A stretch of 64,000 nucleotides of DNA from Lysinibacillus sphaericus. Lineage in GTDB: Bacteria; Bacillota; Bacilli; Bacillales_A; Planococcaceae. Each line of letters starts with the position of its first letter. Positions within the stretch are counted from its first letter, which is position 1. The position numbers were made by a program, and so were the translations under genes. The DNA is taken from contig NZ_CP019980.1 in assembly GCF_002982115.1 (NCBI RefSeq), positions 132,001 to 196,000 of the forward strand, in the 5' to 3' direction. The notes below the pieces were generated by a model that was not told where the DNA came from, did not search any database, and was given only the letters and a program-made list of their open reading frames with translations. This document shows, piece by piece, positions 40,092-49,033 of this stretch.

Positions 40092-41282
40092 TTATTTTGT
40101 ATAGTTATCAAAATAACCTTGAATATAAATCATTGGTGTTCCTTTATCGCCTGAGCCTGAAGTTAGGTCAGAAAGAGAACCGATTAAGTCTGTTAATTTA
40201 CGAGGTGTTGTACCTTGAGCGGCCATTTGACCAGTTAAATCTTCGTCTTTATTTTGAATATATTCAGAGATAGCTGTTTTTAATTCTTCTCCGCGAAGAT
40301 CAGCAAAATCATTATCTGCTAAGTATTTTAATTTTACTTCATTCGGTGTACCGTCTAAGCCTGCAGTGTAGGCAGGTGAAACAACAGGGTCAGCAAGCTC
40401 CCAAATTTTACCCACTGGATCTTTGAATGCACCATCTCCATAAACCATTACCTCTACTGTTTTACCAGTAGCTTCTTTGATTTTTGCTTGGATGCCATCA
40501 ACGATTGGTTGGCAAGTATGTGGGAATAGTTTTACACTTTCCTCAGTTGCTTTGTTTGAGCCAAGTAGACCGTATTCTGCATTAAAGCCAGAACCATTAA
40601 TAGATTCAGCTAAAATATTATCTAACGAAAATACCTTTTCAGCACCATTCGTTGTTAAAATACGTTTTGTACGGAAGCGAGTGTGAATATCGCAAGTTAG
40701 TACACTTTTTGTATAGGCTAAAATTGTTTTTGGATTGTTTGAGAAGATGACTTCACAAGCTGCACCTTCAGCTTCGATTAATTCTTTGTAGTATTCAATA
40801 TAATCTACACCTGTAAATGTGTGTTTTTTATAGCCGAAATGCTCGCGGAACTCAGCTTCTGTTAAGGTATCAGTCCAAGGATTAATACCTTTAACATCTA
40901 GTTCGTCGATATCAACTAAGTGGTTGCCAACTTCATCCGATGGGTAGCTTAGCATTAAAACGACTTTTTTTACCCCTTTCGCAATACCACGTAAGCAGTT
41001 TGCAAAGCGATTACGGCTTAAAATTGGGAAGATCACACCAACTGTATCATCACCAAACTTAGCAGCTACATCCGTTGCAATGTCATCGATTGATGCATAG
41101 TTACCTTGTGCACGGGCTACAACAGATTCTGTTACTGTCACAATATCTTGATCCTCAATTGAATAGCCTTCCACTTTAGCAGCGTTTAGTACTGTATCGA
41201 CAACGATTTGTTCGATGTTATCGCCTTCGTTAATAATCGGACCACGAAGACCTCTTACCACTGTTCCAACTACACGTTCCAA
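40092..41282 (-). CDS. Coenzyme F420 gamma-glutamyl ligase (CofE)-like protein
   Basis: This 396-residue protein carries the CofE/FbiB N-terminal fold: VVRGLRGPIINEGDNIEQIV at the start, the conserved TVTESVVARAQGNYA, then FPILSRNRFA and later YGDGAFKDPVGKIWELADPV. CofE adds glutamates to F420-0, but this window shows no other F420 gene and Bacillaceae are not known to make F420. It is also longer than CofE (about 250 residues). A different gamma-glutamyl or amide ligase role is likely. It is divergent from a LysR regulator gene. Confidence 0.75.
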   Translation of the reverse strand: MERVVGTVVRGLRGPIINEGDNIEQIVVDTVLNAAKVEGYSIEDQDIVTVTESVVARAQGNYASIDDIATDVAAKFGDDTVGVIFPILSRNRFANCLRGIAKGVKKVVLMLSYPSDEVGNHLVDIDELDVKGINPWTDTLTEAEFREHFGYKKHTFTGVDYIEYYKELIEAEGAACEVIFSNNPKTILAYTKSVLTCDIHTRFRTKRILTTNGAEKVFSLDNILAESINGSGFNAEYGLLGSNKATEESVKLFPHTCQPIVDGIQAKIKEATGKTVEVMVYGDGAFKDPVGKIWELADPVVSPAYTAGLDGTPNEVKLKYLADNDFADLRGEELKTAISEYIQNKDEDLTGQMAAQGTTPRKLTDLIGSLSDLTSGSGDKGTPMIYIQGYFDNYTK

Positions 41283-41417
41283 AATAATCTCTCCTTATTA
41301 AATAGCTATATGTTAATTTTTAATGAGATGAATAAAACCAATATGATTTTACTATACGCTCAGTTAATGATATAAGTAAAATTAATAGTTTAAATAATAG
41401 CTATAAGGAGAGCTTAT

Positions 41418-42338
41418 ATGATAGGGAAATTAGATTTATATCGTGTTTTTAGTGTCGTTGCAAAAAATAGTAGCTTTTCTAGGGCGGCTAAAGATTTATT
41501 TATGACACAACCCGCCGTTAGCCAAGCCATGATGCAGCTCGAAAGGGAGCTAGGCACTAGACTCTTCAACCGAACACCAAAGGGCGTCACATTAACGACA
41601 GAAGGAAAGTTGCTATTTGAATATACTAACTCGGCATTAGGTCTTTTAGATGCAGGGGAAGAAAAGCTGCTAGAATTTAAAAATTTAACGACAGGCCAAT
41701 TGAAAATAGGGGTAGGAGATACAATTTCCCGCTTCTTTTTAATGCCATATCTTGAGTCATTTCATACGATGTATCCAAATATAAAATTGCAAATGTTAAA
41801 TGGCACTACTTCGGAAATATGTAACTTTATAAAATCGGGTGAGGCTGATGTCGGGCTTTGCAATTTCCCGATAGAAGATGTCAGTTTACAATTAACCGCG
41901 TGCACGGAAGTTCAAGATATTTTCGTCTGTGGAGAGAAATATAAAACGCTCAAGTCAAAAAGCTTAAGTTTTGCGGATTTATTAAAGTTCCCCCTTATTT
42001 TTCTTGAGAAGAAATCGAACTCGAGAAACTATGTTGAAACTTATTTAATGTCAAAAGGTATTCAAATTGCACCGGAGTTTGAGCTCGGTTCACATGATTT
42101 AGTGCTTGAATTCGCACGTAGTAATTTAGGAATCGCGTGTGTAACAAAGGAATTTTCAAAGGATTATTTACAGCGAGGGCTACTTTATGAATTACCACTT
42201 GTAGAAAGCATTCCAAATCGTAGTATTGGGATGTGTTATTTAAAAAGTGTTCCATTGTCCCGTGCTGCTACAAAATTTATCGAGATTATTGAACGTAAAC
42301 AAGCTCGGAAGCAGATAAACCCCCGAACTTTAAAATAA
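41418..42338 (+). CDS. LysR-family regulator next to the CofE-like gene
   Basis: This 306-residue LysR regulator has an N-terminal winged HTH (about 5-63; SFSRAAKDLFMTQPAVSQAM) and a periplasmic-binding-fold effector domain (about 90-295). ATG 41418 follows AAGGAG. It is divergent from the CofE-like gene with 135 bases between starts, the usual arrangement for a LysR protein and its target, so it probably controls that gene. Confidence 0.9.
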   Translation: MIGKLDLYRVFSVVAKNSSFSRAAKDLFMTQPAVSQAMMQLERELGTRLFNRTPKGVTLTTEGKLLFEYTNSALGLLDAGEEKLLEFKNLTTGQLKIGVGDTISRFFLMPYLESFHTMYPNIKLQMLNGTTSEICNFIKSGEADVGLCNFPIEDVSLQLTACTEVQDIFVCGEKYKTLKSKSLSFADLLKFPLIFLEKKSNSRNYVETYLMSKGIQIAPEFELGSHDLVLEFARSNLGIACVTKEFSKDYLQRGLLYELPLVESIPNRSIGMCYLKSVPLSRAATKFIEIIERKQARKQINPRTLK

Positions 42339-42376
42339 GCTTAGCGACTAGATGATAGCCTGCTAAGCCTTTTTTT
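42339..42376 (+). terminator. Terminator after the LysR gene
   Basis: GCTTAGC pairs with GCTAAGC around a 16-nt loop and is followed by CTTTTTTT. It overlaps the end of the convergent second LysR gene. Confidence 0.65.
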
Positions 42377-43262
42377 ATGCTTCGCTTTTCTTTGTAATCA
42401 ATTCAATCAGTGCATCAACATTTCGTTTGTTTTTCATTGTAGGAGAGTGTAGATAGGAAAATGTCCGGATAAATCGTTGTTCAGCAAGTGGCAAAATAGC
42501 AAGATCACCATTTCGAAGGTCGCGCTCAATTACACTGCCAGATAGTAAAGATAGGCCTAGTCCTTCAATCACACTTTCTTTCACACCTTGGTTGCTACTA
42601 ATGGTTAAGAGTGATTGCACTTGAAGTCCGTTTGTTCTAAATAGATGATCTAAATAATTACGTGTACCTGAACCAACTTCACGTGCAACCCAATTTTGCC
42701 GTTGTAATTGTGGGATCGTGATAGCAGATTGTTGAACAAGAGGGTGGTCGTTTGCGCTAACTATAAATAACTCATCTTCCATAAAAGGATGAATAATAAG
42801 CTCGTTGTCATGTGCCTGACCTTCAATAAGCCCTATATCTACTTGTAATAGTTTAGTAAATCGAATAATTTCATCGGTATTGCCAATAATAACTTGTAGC
42901 TCTAATTGAGGGAATTTGTGCTGAAGTTTCGATAACATGACAGGCAATATATTTTCTCCAATTGTAAAGCTAGCCCCTATTACGAGCGTGCCTTGAATCG
43001 AATGATGATAAGCTAATATATCTTCCTTTGCTGCCTCAGCAATAGCCATAATTTGTTTGGCACGCTTATATAAAATCTCACCAGTTGGTGTTATTTGCAC
43101 AGACTTTGGCGAGCGGATAAATAAAGTAGTTTGCAACGCTTGTTCAAGGTTTTTAATATGCAGACTGACACTAGGTTGGGAAATATGGAGAATTTCTGAG
43201 GCCTTCGTAAAGTTATTGACTTCAACTAATGTAACGAACGTTTTTAACGCATCGTATTGCAT
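42375..43262 (-). CDS. LysR-family regulator (CysL-like)
   Basis: This 295-residue LysR regulator has the HTH ALKTFVTLVEVNNFTKASEI...SQPSVSLHIKNLEQ (about residues 5-45) and an effector domain with GEILPVML-type start. It resembles CysL/CbbR-like regulators that sit opposite YeiH-type transporters. The divergent YeiH gene and a perfect dyad at 43276-43296 between them support control of that transporter. Confidence 0.88.
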   Translation of the reverse strand: MQYDALKTFVTLVEVNNFTKASEILHISQPSVSLHIKNLEQALQTTLFIRSPKSVQITPTGEILYKRAKQIMAIAEAAKEDILAYHHSIQGTLVIGASFTIGENILPVMLSKLQHKFPQLELQVIIGNTDEIIRFTKLLQVDIGLIEGQAHDNELIIHPFMEDELFIVSANDHPLVQQSAITIPQLQRQNWVAREVGSGTRNYLDHLFRTNGLQVQSLLTISSNQGVKESVIEGLGLSLLSGSVIERDLRNGDLAILPLAEQRFIRTFSYLHSPTMKNKRNVDALIELITKKSEA

Positions 43263-43275
43263 CGTATCACCCCTT

Positions 43276-43296
43276 ATTATTAGAAAAATTAATAAT
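43276..43296. promoter_or_regulatory. LysR operator candidate between cysL-like and yeiH-like genes
   Basis: ATTATTA and TAATAAT are perfect inverted repeats with a 7-base spacer (GAAAAAT). It contains a T-N11-A pattern and lies 13 bases upstream of the LysR start. Confidence 0.5.
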
Positions 43297-43375
43297 TGTA
43301 ATTATATATATGTATTTTACTGATGATTAACTTTTTTATAAAGTATAATCATCAAGAATGAAAGAAGTGGACAGC

Positions 43376-44392
43376 ATGAATCAACAACAGGGGATAAAGA
43401 ATTTACTAGCGCCACCATTTATGAAGGGGCTTATCTTGACATTAGGTCTTGCCTTAGTGGCTAAGTATATTTCGACATTTCCTTTTTTCTCAATATTGGG
43501 CCAGCTTGTAATAGCAATCATACTTGGGATGGTATGGCGAGCAATATTTACTGTACCTGATGTCTGGCAAACAGGTATATCTTTTTCGAGTAAAAAACTA
43601 TTGCGATTAGGTATTATTTTGCTGGGGATGCGCTTGAATTTAGCTGATATTTATCATGCAGGAGCGAGCGTCTTTTTGATTGCCTTTCTCAATTTAGTAT
43701 TTGCTCTCTTTGTTGTTTACTGGTTAACGAAGGTATTTCATGTCGATAAAAAGCTCGGCATTTTAACGGCTTGTGGAACAGCTATTTGTGGAGCTGCGGC
43801 TGTTGTAGCGATTGCCCCTCAAATTAAGGCGAATGAAAAGGAAACTGCTGTAGGTGCAGCGATTGTCGCCTTGCTTGGCACAGTATTTACACTTATTTAT
43901 ACAGTGGTGTATTCACTTATTGGCTTAACACCGACACAATATGGCATTTTTGCAGGAGGTACATTGCATGAAATAGCTCACGTTATTGCAGCAGCGGCGG
44001 CGGGTGGCGATGAGGCTGTAGATATGGCGGTCATTGTAAAATTAACGCGTGTCGCTTTGCTCGTACCAGTAGCGATTGTAATTGGAATTATGTATCAAAG
44101 AAGAAACAAAGAACAAGGAAACAAAGCATTTTCGTTATCTATAATCCCTTGGTTTATTCTAGGTTTTTTAGTTATGAGCGCTATTAATTCGTTAGGAATA
44201 GTACCACCAGCATTTGCACAAACAGTCGTAAATTGCGCATATATTTTAATTGCTATGGCGATGGCAGGCTTAGGATTGAATGTAGAAATGAAAACATTTA
44301 AGCAATTAGGCATTAAAGCCTTTATCGCAGGACTGATTGGTTCGGTATGTTTATCAATAGTCGGTTATTTCTTAGTAGTAGTATTTCAATGA
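43376..44392 (+). CDS. YeiH-family (UPF0324) putative sulfate/anion exporter
   Basis: This 338-residue, roughly ten-span membrane protein of the UPF0324/YeiH family has the family hallmarks LRLGIILLGMRLNL, TACGTAICGAAAVVAIAP, GGTLHEIAHVIAAAAAGG and MAMAGLGLNVEMK. Relatives are annotated as sulfate exporters and are often paired with LysR regulators; taurine or sulfonate links are described. ATG 43376 is taken, with the weak site AGAAGTGG upstream, over the in-frame ATG 43358. Confidence 0.9.
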   Translation: MNQQQGIKNLLAPPFMKGLILTLGLALVAKYISTFPFFSILGQLVIAIILGMVWRAIFTVPDVWQTGISFSSKKLLRLGIILLGMRLNLADIYHAGASVFLIAFLNLVFALFVVYWLTKVFHVDKKLGILTACGTAICGAAAVVAIAPQIKANEKETAVGAAIVALLGTVFTLIYTVVYSLIGLTPTQYGIFAGGTLHEIAHVIAAAAAGGDEAVDMAVIVKLTRVALLVPVAIVIGIMYQRRNKEQGNKAFSLSIIPWFILGFLVMSAINSLGIVPPAFAQTVVNCAYILIAMAMAGLGLNVEMKTFKQLGIKAFIAGLIGSVCLSIVGYFLVVVFQ

Positions 44393-44400
44393 CTAAGAAT

Positions 44401-44430
44401 TGTTTGAGAATTGTTTGAGTGCCTGACACC
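44401..44430. repeat. 30-nt dispersed motif, copy 2
   Basis: It matches 3475-3504 at 27 of 30 positions and sits 9 bases after the YeiH stop. The tail GTGCCTGACACC is an almost self-complementary sequence common between genes in Bacillaceae (from memory). Confidence 0.6.
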
Positions 44431-44433
44431 AAG

Positions 44434-44474
44434 AAAAAACCATGCATATTTTCTAGAAATATGCATGGTTTTTT
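44434..44474. terminator. Bidirectional terminator after the yeiH-like gene
   Basis: AAAAAACCATGCATATTT and its exact complement form an 18-bp stem with a TCTAG-type 4-nt loop. A and T runs on both sides suit termination of both convergent genes. Confidence 0.92.
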
Positions 44475-44517
44475 AGATAGAATCAGAAGATAATTTAAAT
44501 AGGTTTACAATTTGTTA

Positions 44518-44853
44518 TTAACGTTGTGCTTCGATAGAAGAAGCTAGCTCAGCAACGACAATTTTACTGCCGATAATTGGGCTGTTCTCAGGTTTTGCGC
44601 CTTCAGAGCCAGGCTCAGGACGGTGATGCGCCGCCGCAAAAGCATCGCTATTACGCCACGCTTGGAAATGCTCTTTCGATTCCCAGTACATATTAACGCT
44701 CATTTCGTCATATGTAGGATCGTCTGTAGAAATTAATACTTCTACTTTGTGAAAACCCTCAAACTGTTGCAGTGGACCTGGCTTCGTAAAGTTTGGAGCC
44801 ATTTTCGCAGCAAAGCCAGGCTTTACTTGAATACGATTGGTAACAATAATCAT
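44518..44853 (-). CDS. IsdG/HmoB-like haem-degrading monooxygenase
   Basis: This 111-residue ferredoxin-like protein of the antibiotic-biosynthesis-monooxygenase/IsdG family has MIIVTNRIQVKPGFA at the start, the distal Asn in TNRI, the W of MYWESKEHFQAW and the proximal His region FAAAHHRPEP. It should cut haem to release iron in the cytoplasm. Fur-box-like sequence upstream (44905-44925) supports induction by iron limitation. It is a single gene. Confidence 0.85.
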   Translation of the reverse strand: MIIVTNRIQVKPGFAAKMAPNFTKPGPLQQFEGFHKVEVLISTDDPTYDEMSVNMYWESKEHFQAWRNSDAFAAAHHRPEPGSEGAKPENSPIIGSKIVVAELASSIEAQR

Positions 44854-45180
44854 ACTAATACCCCCTAATCATTTTATTGAAGATAAATTAAAGCAAAATC
44901 GAATGAATTATCAATGATTATCATTCGCAATCAATGATAAGTGTCCTAGGAAGTCATTGTCAACAAAATTGCAAAGGAAAACGATATTTCAAATGACGAT
45001 ATTGACTTCTATTCTTTATTATATCTCAACCAGTAGTTGTAGGCATTCTATAACTATCGTTACCATCTTGTTTTCAAATATACATACATAGGGTTCTTTT
45101 GTAGCGTGGGCTGACATTTTGTTGACATAAATAGATGCTATTATAAAAAATCAACAAGCAAGTGGCGAGGTGAGAAAGTG
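44854..45180. other. Divergent intergenic region with Fur box
   Basis: These 327 bases lie between the haem monooxygenase and the response regulator. Overlapping TGATAAT/ATTATCA-like half-sites occur at 44905-44925, with another TGATAA at 44935-44940. No coding frame is credible here. The far half holds the promoter region of the two-component operon (TTGACA at 45122-45127) without a clear -10 at normal spacing. Confidence 0.45.
44905..44925. promoter_or_regulatory. Fur box upstream of the haem monooxygenase
   Basis: GAATTATCAATGATTATCATT contains overlapping copies of the Fur 7-1-7 pattern (TGATAAT-N-ATTATCA on the complementary strand, with a one-base offset). It lies about 50-70 bases upstream of the start at 44853. 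Confidence 0.6.
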
Positions 45181-45867
45181 ATGATAAAAATTATAGTGGT
45201 AGAAGATGAGTTTGCAATTAGCCAAGTACTGAAGGCTTATTTGCAAAAGGTTGGCTATGAAGTTATACAATGCTTTACTGGTGGTCGTGCATTGGAATTG
45301 TTTCTGGAGCACCAGCCAGATTTAGTGTTATTAGATATTATGTTACCTGAAAAAAACGGTTGGACAATTTTGCATGAAATTCGCAATGAGGGCTCTTGTC
45401 CAGTTATTATGTTAACGGCTTTAGGCGATGTAAATTACCGCTTAGAAGGGTTCGATCAAGGTGTGGATGATTATATTGCGAAACCATTTATAGCGGACGA
45501 AGTTGTTGCGCGAGTAAAAGCTGTTTTAAGACGATCTGAAAGCAAGCGAGAATCATCTTTAACGAAACGATTTGGACAGTTGGAAATTGATATGCAGGCA
45601 CATCAAGTGTTCCTCAATGGTCAAGAAATTGTGTTAACACCACGAGATTTATCGGTATTATTATTTTTAGCTGAGCATCCAAATCAAACATTCACTCGTG
45701 ACCAGCTTATTGAACATGTGTGGGGATGGGAATACGAGGGCAGTGATCGAGCTGTCGATTTAGCAGTGAAGCGATTACGGAAGGCACTTACAGACTGGGA
45801 TGAGGCAGAAGGAGAGATAAAAACATTACGAGGATTGGGGTATCAGTTAAGTGTTCAAAAAAAATAA
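45181..45867 (+). CDS. OmpR-family response regulator
   Basis: This 228-residue protein has a receiver (about 1-118; VVEDEF acidic pair, phospho-acceptor in LVLLDIMLPEKNG, Lys in DDYIAKPF) and a C-terminal winged HTH (about 130-225; LTPRDLSVLLFLAEHPNQ and RAVDLAVKRLRKAL). ATG 45181 lies 6 bases after GAGGTGAG; a GTG three bases earlier is also possible. Its 3' end overlaps the kinase gene by 17 bases. The downstream foldase/VTC/DUF4956/CotH cluster is a plausible target. Confidence 0.93.
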   Translation: MIKIIVVEDEFAISQVLKAYLQKVGYEVIQCFTGGRALELFLEHQPDLVLLDIMLPEKNGWTILHEIRNEGSCPVIMLTALGDVNYRLEGFDQGVDDYIAKPFIADEVVARVKAVLRRSESKRESSLTKRFGQLEIDMQAHQVFLNGQEIVLTPRDLSVLLFLAEHPNQTFTRDQLIEHVWGWEYEGSDRAVDLAVKRLRKALTDWDEAEGEIKTLRGLGYQLSVQKK

Positions 45868-47281
45868 GCGAATCTCCTTACTTCAATATTGGACGAGCCG
45901 TTACTTACTCACACTCTTTATAGGGCTAGCTATTATTTCTTTTATTTCTGCTAGTTGGATACGTCACACAACTTTGGAGAATCGACTAGACTTAATGAAT
46001 TTTATAGCAGAGGAAACGGTTTATCGTTTGTCGGATTCAGCTGTTCCAAATAATAATACGCCCTCAGAAGGTATACCAGGCTTTATCGGCAATCGTGAAC
46101 GCTTGAACATGAGGGAAATTGACCCAATCTTATATGTAGTTGATGGGAAAGGCAATATCTTGACAAGAAATCGTCCCATGCCACCGGGAAGTAGTGATAA
46201 TGTGACTAACTTATTAGATGGAGAAGAGGGAACGAAAAAAATTGTTGTGGAAGCTGAAGGAAAAAAGATGGTTCATTATGTGGTGAAAAAGAAAATTGTA
46301 AAAGAGAATAAGGTTGTTGGCTGGGTGCTTGTGTTAGAGAAGAAGGAAAACTTGACGAAAGTTCAACAAGCATATGGACAACTAGCCATCATAATTGGAG
46401 CACTTGCTATCCTCGGCTGGGGAGCTATCTATTTTTTATCGAAGCGCTTAGTGCGTCCGATTAAGCAAGTAGCGGAAGCGGCTAAACAAGTACAAGAAGG
46501 CAATTATACATTTGAGTTACCTCAAAATAGTAAAGAGGAAGAAGTATTTGAACTTGTTACATCCTTTAAGGACATGGCCAATAAGTTACAACAACTCGAA
46601 CGAACGCGAACGGAGCTGTTAGCAGGAGTTACCCATGAGTTAAAAACGCCCGTTACATCTATTAGTGGGTTGTTGCAGGCTGTAAGAGATGGCGTTGTAA
46701 CGGGGGAAGATGCCAAAGAATTTATTCAAATGGCTCTTATAGAAACGACGAAAATGAAAACAATGGTTGGGGATTTATTAGCTTTTAACAGTTTTGCGGT
46801 GGATGCGATTCCTGTTAAGCTCGTAGCGCTCAATGTCAATCACATTGTACGGGATGCAGTGGCACAGTGGGAAGTGATGGAGGATGAGCAACATATTAAG
46901 ATACAGGTGCACTATCTTCCGGAGCCGGTAAATGTGCAAGCTGATGTTGTACGTATACAGCAAATATTCACCAATCTTTTAACTAATGCAAAGCAAGCCA
47001 TGCAGGCTGGTTACGTGACGATTACATTAAGGGAAAATCTTGATTGTGTTATTATTGCTGTACAGGATTCAGGAAACGGAATATCACAAGAAAATCAGGC
47101 ATTTATTTTCGAGCGCTTTTATCGAGGTGAGAATAAAAAATATACTGTTCGAGGGCTAGGCTTAGGGCTTCCATTAAGTAAAATGATGGCTCAATCAATT
47201 GGCGGCGATTTACGATTAGTTGAAAGTAACCCTTCTGGAACATGTTTTGAAATAATAGTATTGAAAGCTACTACGCAGTAA
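45851..47281 (+). CDS. Membrane sensor histidine kinase (HisKA)
   Basis: This 476-residue kinase has TM1 (about 17-37), an extracytoplasmic loop (about 38-170), TM2 (about 175-197), HAMP (about 198-250), HisKA with LLAGVTHELKTPVTS (phospho-acceptor His), and HATPase with NLLTNAKQAM, DSGNGIS and GLGLGLPLSK. It starts at GTG inside the end of the response-regulator gene, so translation is coupled. The sensed signal is unknown; the neighbouring envelope genes suggest surface stress (inference). Confidence 0.92.
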   Translation: MFKKNKRISLLQYWTSRYLLTLFIGLAIISFISASWIRHTTLENRLDLMNFIAEETVYRLSDSAVPNNNTPSEGIPGFIGNRERLNMREIDPILYVVDGKGNILTRNRPMPPGSSDNVTNLLDGEEGTKKIVVEAEGKKMVHYVVKKKIVKENKVVGWVLVLEKKENLTKVQQAYGQLAIIIGALAILGWGAIYFLSKRLVRPIKQVAEAAKQVQEGNYTFELPQNSKEEEVFELVTSFKDMANKLQQLERTRTELLAGVTHELKTPVTSISGLLQAVRDGVVTGEDAKEFIQMALIETTKMKTMVGDLLAFNSFAVDAIPVKLVALNVNHIVRDAVAQWEVMEDEQHIKIQVHYLPEPVNVQADVVRIQQIFTNLLTNAKQAMQAGYVTITLRENLDCVIIAVQDSGNGISQENQAFIFERFYRGENKKYTVRGLGLGLPLSKMMAQSIGGDLRLVESNPSGTCFEIIVLKATTQ

Positions 47282-47298
47282 CGGCGTGGTAGCTTTTT
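47265..47298 (+). terminator. Terminator after the kinase gene
   Basis: AAAGCTACTACGC pairs with GGCGTGGTAGCTTTTT around AGTAA. Its left arm overlaps the last codons of the kinase gene, separating the two-component pair from the foldase operon. Confidence 0.8.
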
Positions 47299-47433
47299 GT
47301 TATGCCGTAAGAGTAAGGGTTGGGCAATGTAAAAATTTATTGAAGGAATTGTAAAGCTGACATCTGACTGACACATTAGCCCTTTATAGTAAGCAATGTA
47401 AACGAGGACATACACGAAAGGATGTTATAGAGA

Positions 47434-48297
47434 ATGGCTATATATTCAAGGTTTACCAATATCATTGCCGTTCCTGTTGCCTTCGTGCTGCTGTTAACGG
47501 GATGTGGTGATAGTAGCGATTATGTGGCAACGGTGGACGGTGAAAAAATTCTTCAGACAGAGCTAGATCAGGCATTGCGCGAACAATATGGCGCAGAAGT
47601 GTTAGACACACTTATAAACAATAAAATCATTGCGCTTGAGGCAGAAAAAGAAGGTATTACTGTATTGGATAATGCTATTCAAGCGGAATATGATGAGCTG
47701 GTCGAGTCTTATGGCGGAAAGGCAGCTTTACAAGAGGCACTCGATGCCAATGGTCTAACTGTGGAAAGTGTTAAAGATAATATTCGCATGTATCAGTTGA
47801 CAAAAGATGTTATGGCGAAAAGCATAGATATTTCGGATGAAGAATTACAGCAATATTTTGAAGAACACAAGGATGACTACGGTCAACAGGAGCAAGTGGC
47901 GGCTAGTCATATTTTCCTTGAAGATGAAGCAACTGCAAAAGAGGTTGAAGAGAAGTTAAAAGCGGGTGAAGACTTTGCAGAGTTGGCGAAAGCCTATTCC
48001 GTTGATACAGATACAAGAGAAGATGGTGGCGATCTAGGTTATATTCAGCGTGGTCAGATGGATGAGCAGTTTGAAGCGGCAGCATTCGCTCTTGAAAAAG
48101 GGGCTGTAAGTAGTGTCGTGCAGTCAGTAGAAGGTTATCACATTATTAAAGTAACAGGTAAAGAGCCTGCACAACAAGCTGTTTTTGAAGACGTTCAAGA
48201 TGAAGTGTATGAAACCGTTTTAGAATCACGTATCAACGAAGAATATATGACATGGCTAACAACGAAACAAGAGCAATACAAGATTGAAAAGCAATAA
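47434..48297 (+). CDS. prsA: PrsA-like foldase lipoprotein (parvulin PPIase)
   Basis: This 287-residue lipoprotein (lipobox LLTGC, Cys24) has an N-terminal SurA/PrsA-like chaperone region (about 30-140) and a parvulin peptidyl-prolyl isomerase domain (about 145-245; VAASHIFLEDEATAKEV, FAELAKAYSVDT, DGGDLGYIQRGQM, GYHIIKVTG). It helps proteins fold after export at the membrane-wall face. It heads a four-gene run with VTC, DUF4956 and CotH genes (gaps of 17, 17 and 35 bases), so it may fold the exported part of CotH (inference). Confidence 0.92.
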   Translation: MAIYSRFTNIIAVPVAFVLLLTGCGDSSDYVATVDGEKILQTELDQALREQYGAEVLDTLINNKIIALEAEKEGITVLDNAIQAEYDELVESYGGKAALQEALDANGLTVESVKDNIRMYQLTKDVMAKSIDISDEELQQYFEEHKDDYGQQEQVAASHIFLEDEATAKEVEEKLKAGEDFAELAKAYSVDTDTREDGGDLGYIQRGQMDEQFEAAAFALEKGAVSSVVQSVEGYHIIKVTGKEPAQQAVFEDVQDEVYETVLESRINEEYMTWLTTKQEQYKIEKQ

Positions 48298-48314
48298 AGG
48301 AAGGAGCGCTAATC

Positions 48315-49016
48315 ATGCCTAAAGTAACATCTTTTAACCCAAATGGTCGGAAAGAAATTAAACAGGCAATCTCCTATCCGGACTATGCACTGTTAAAAAG
48401 TAAAATCCAGCATTTGATGAAGTTAGATCGTAACGCTGGTCCAGATGGAAAGTATTTAATTCGAAGCACATACTTCGATAATTTTGCGAACAAAGTATTG
48501 AATGAAAAAAAAGAAGGGTTTATTAATCGCGATAAATATCGGGTACGTATTTATGGGAAATCGGCTGCTTTAGTAAATTTAGAGCGTAAAAGTAAGCGCA
48601 ATAATTTAACGTTTAAAACGAAATGTGTGATTTCACAAGCGGAGTACGAAAAGATGCGTATCGGGGACATAGATTGGATGGAAAATGATGACCGCCTATT
48701 AATACGGGAATTATTTTATGAGATGAAATATAACCAACTAAAGCCGACGACAGTTGTCGATTATGAGCGCGAGGCGTACATTTACCCTTTTGGTAATGTG
48801 CGTGTAACGTTTGATAGTAAGGTGCAGTCAAGCCTGCGCAATACCGAAATGTTCAATCAAAATCTGCCAATGGTGGATGTACTTGAGCCGAACCTTGTTA
48901 TTTTAGAAGTGAAATATGATTCGTACTTGCCAGACATTATTAAGTATTTACTTCAATCTGTAGATACCCGTGCTGAAGCTTATTCGAAATACCAGCTTAG
49001 TCGTATGCACGTATAA
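48315..49016 (+). CDS. VTC-domain polyphosphate-polymerase-like protein
   Basis: This 233-residue protein has the VTC (vacuolar transporter chaperone) tunnel-fold signatures: RSTYFDNFANKVLNEK near residue 55, YRVRIYG, LERKSK and EVKYDSYLPDI. The basic and acidic tunnel residues fit the CYTH-like triphosphate-binding fold. In eukaryotes VTC4 makes polyphosphate; the bacterial proteins are uncharacterised and almost always accompany DUF4956 and CotH genes, as here. It is predicted cytoplasmic. Confidence 0.9.
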   Translation: MPKVTSFNPNGRKEIKQAISYPDYALLKSKIQHLMKLDRNAGPDGKYLIRSTYFDNFANKVLNEKKEGFINRDKYRVRIYGKSAALVNLERKSKRNNLTFKTKCVISQAEYEKMRIGDIDWMENDDRLLIRELFYEMKYNQLKPTTVVDYEREAYIYPFGNVRVTFDSKVQSSLRNTEMFNQNLPMVDVLEPNLVILEVKYDSYLPDIIKYLLQSVDTRAEAYSKYQLSRMHV

Positions 49017-49033
49017 CAAAGGAGAAATAAAAA

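Noticed and set aside
39947-40273. 108-codon plus-strand frame after the M20 gene
   Set aside because: It crosses a terminator and then overlaps the CofE-like gene on the opposite strand; no ribosome site.
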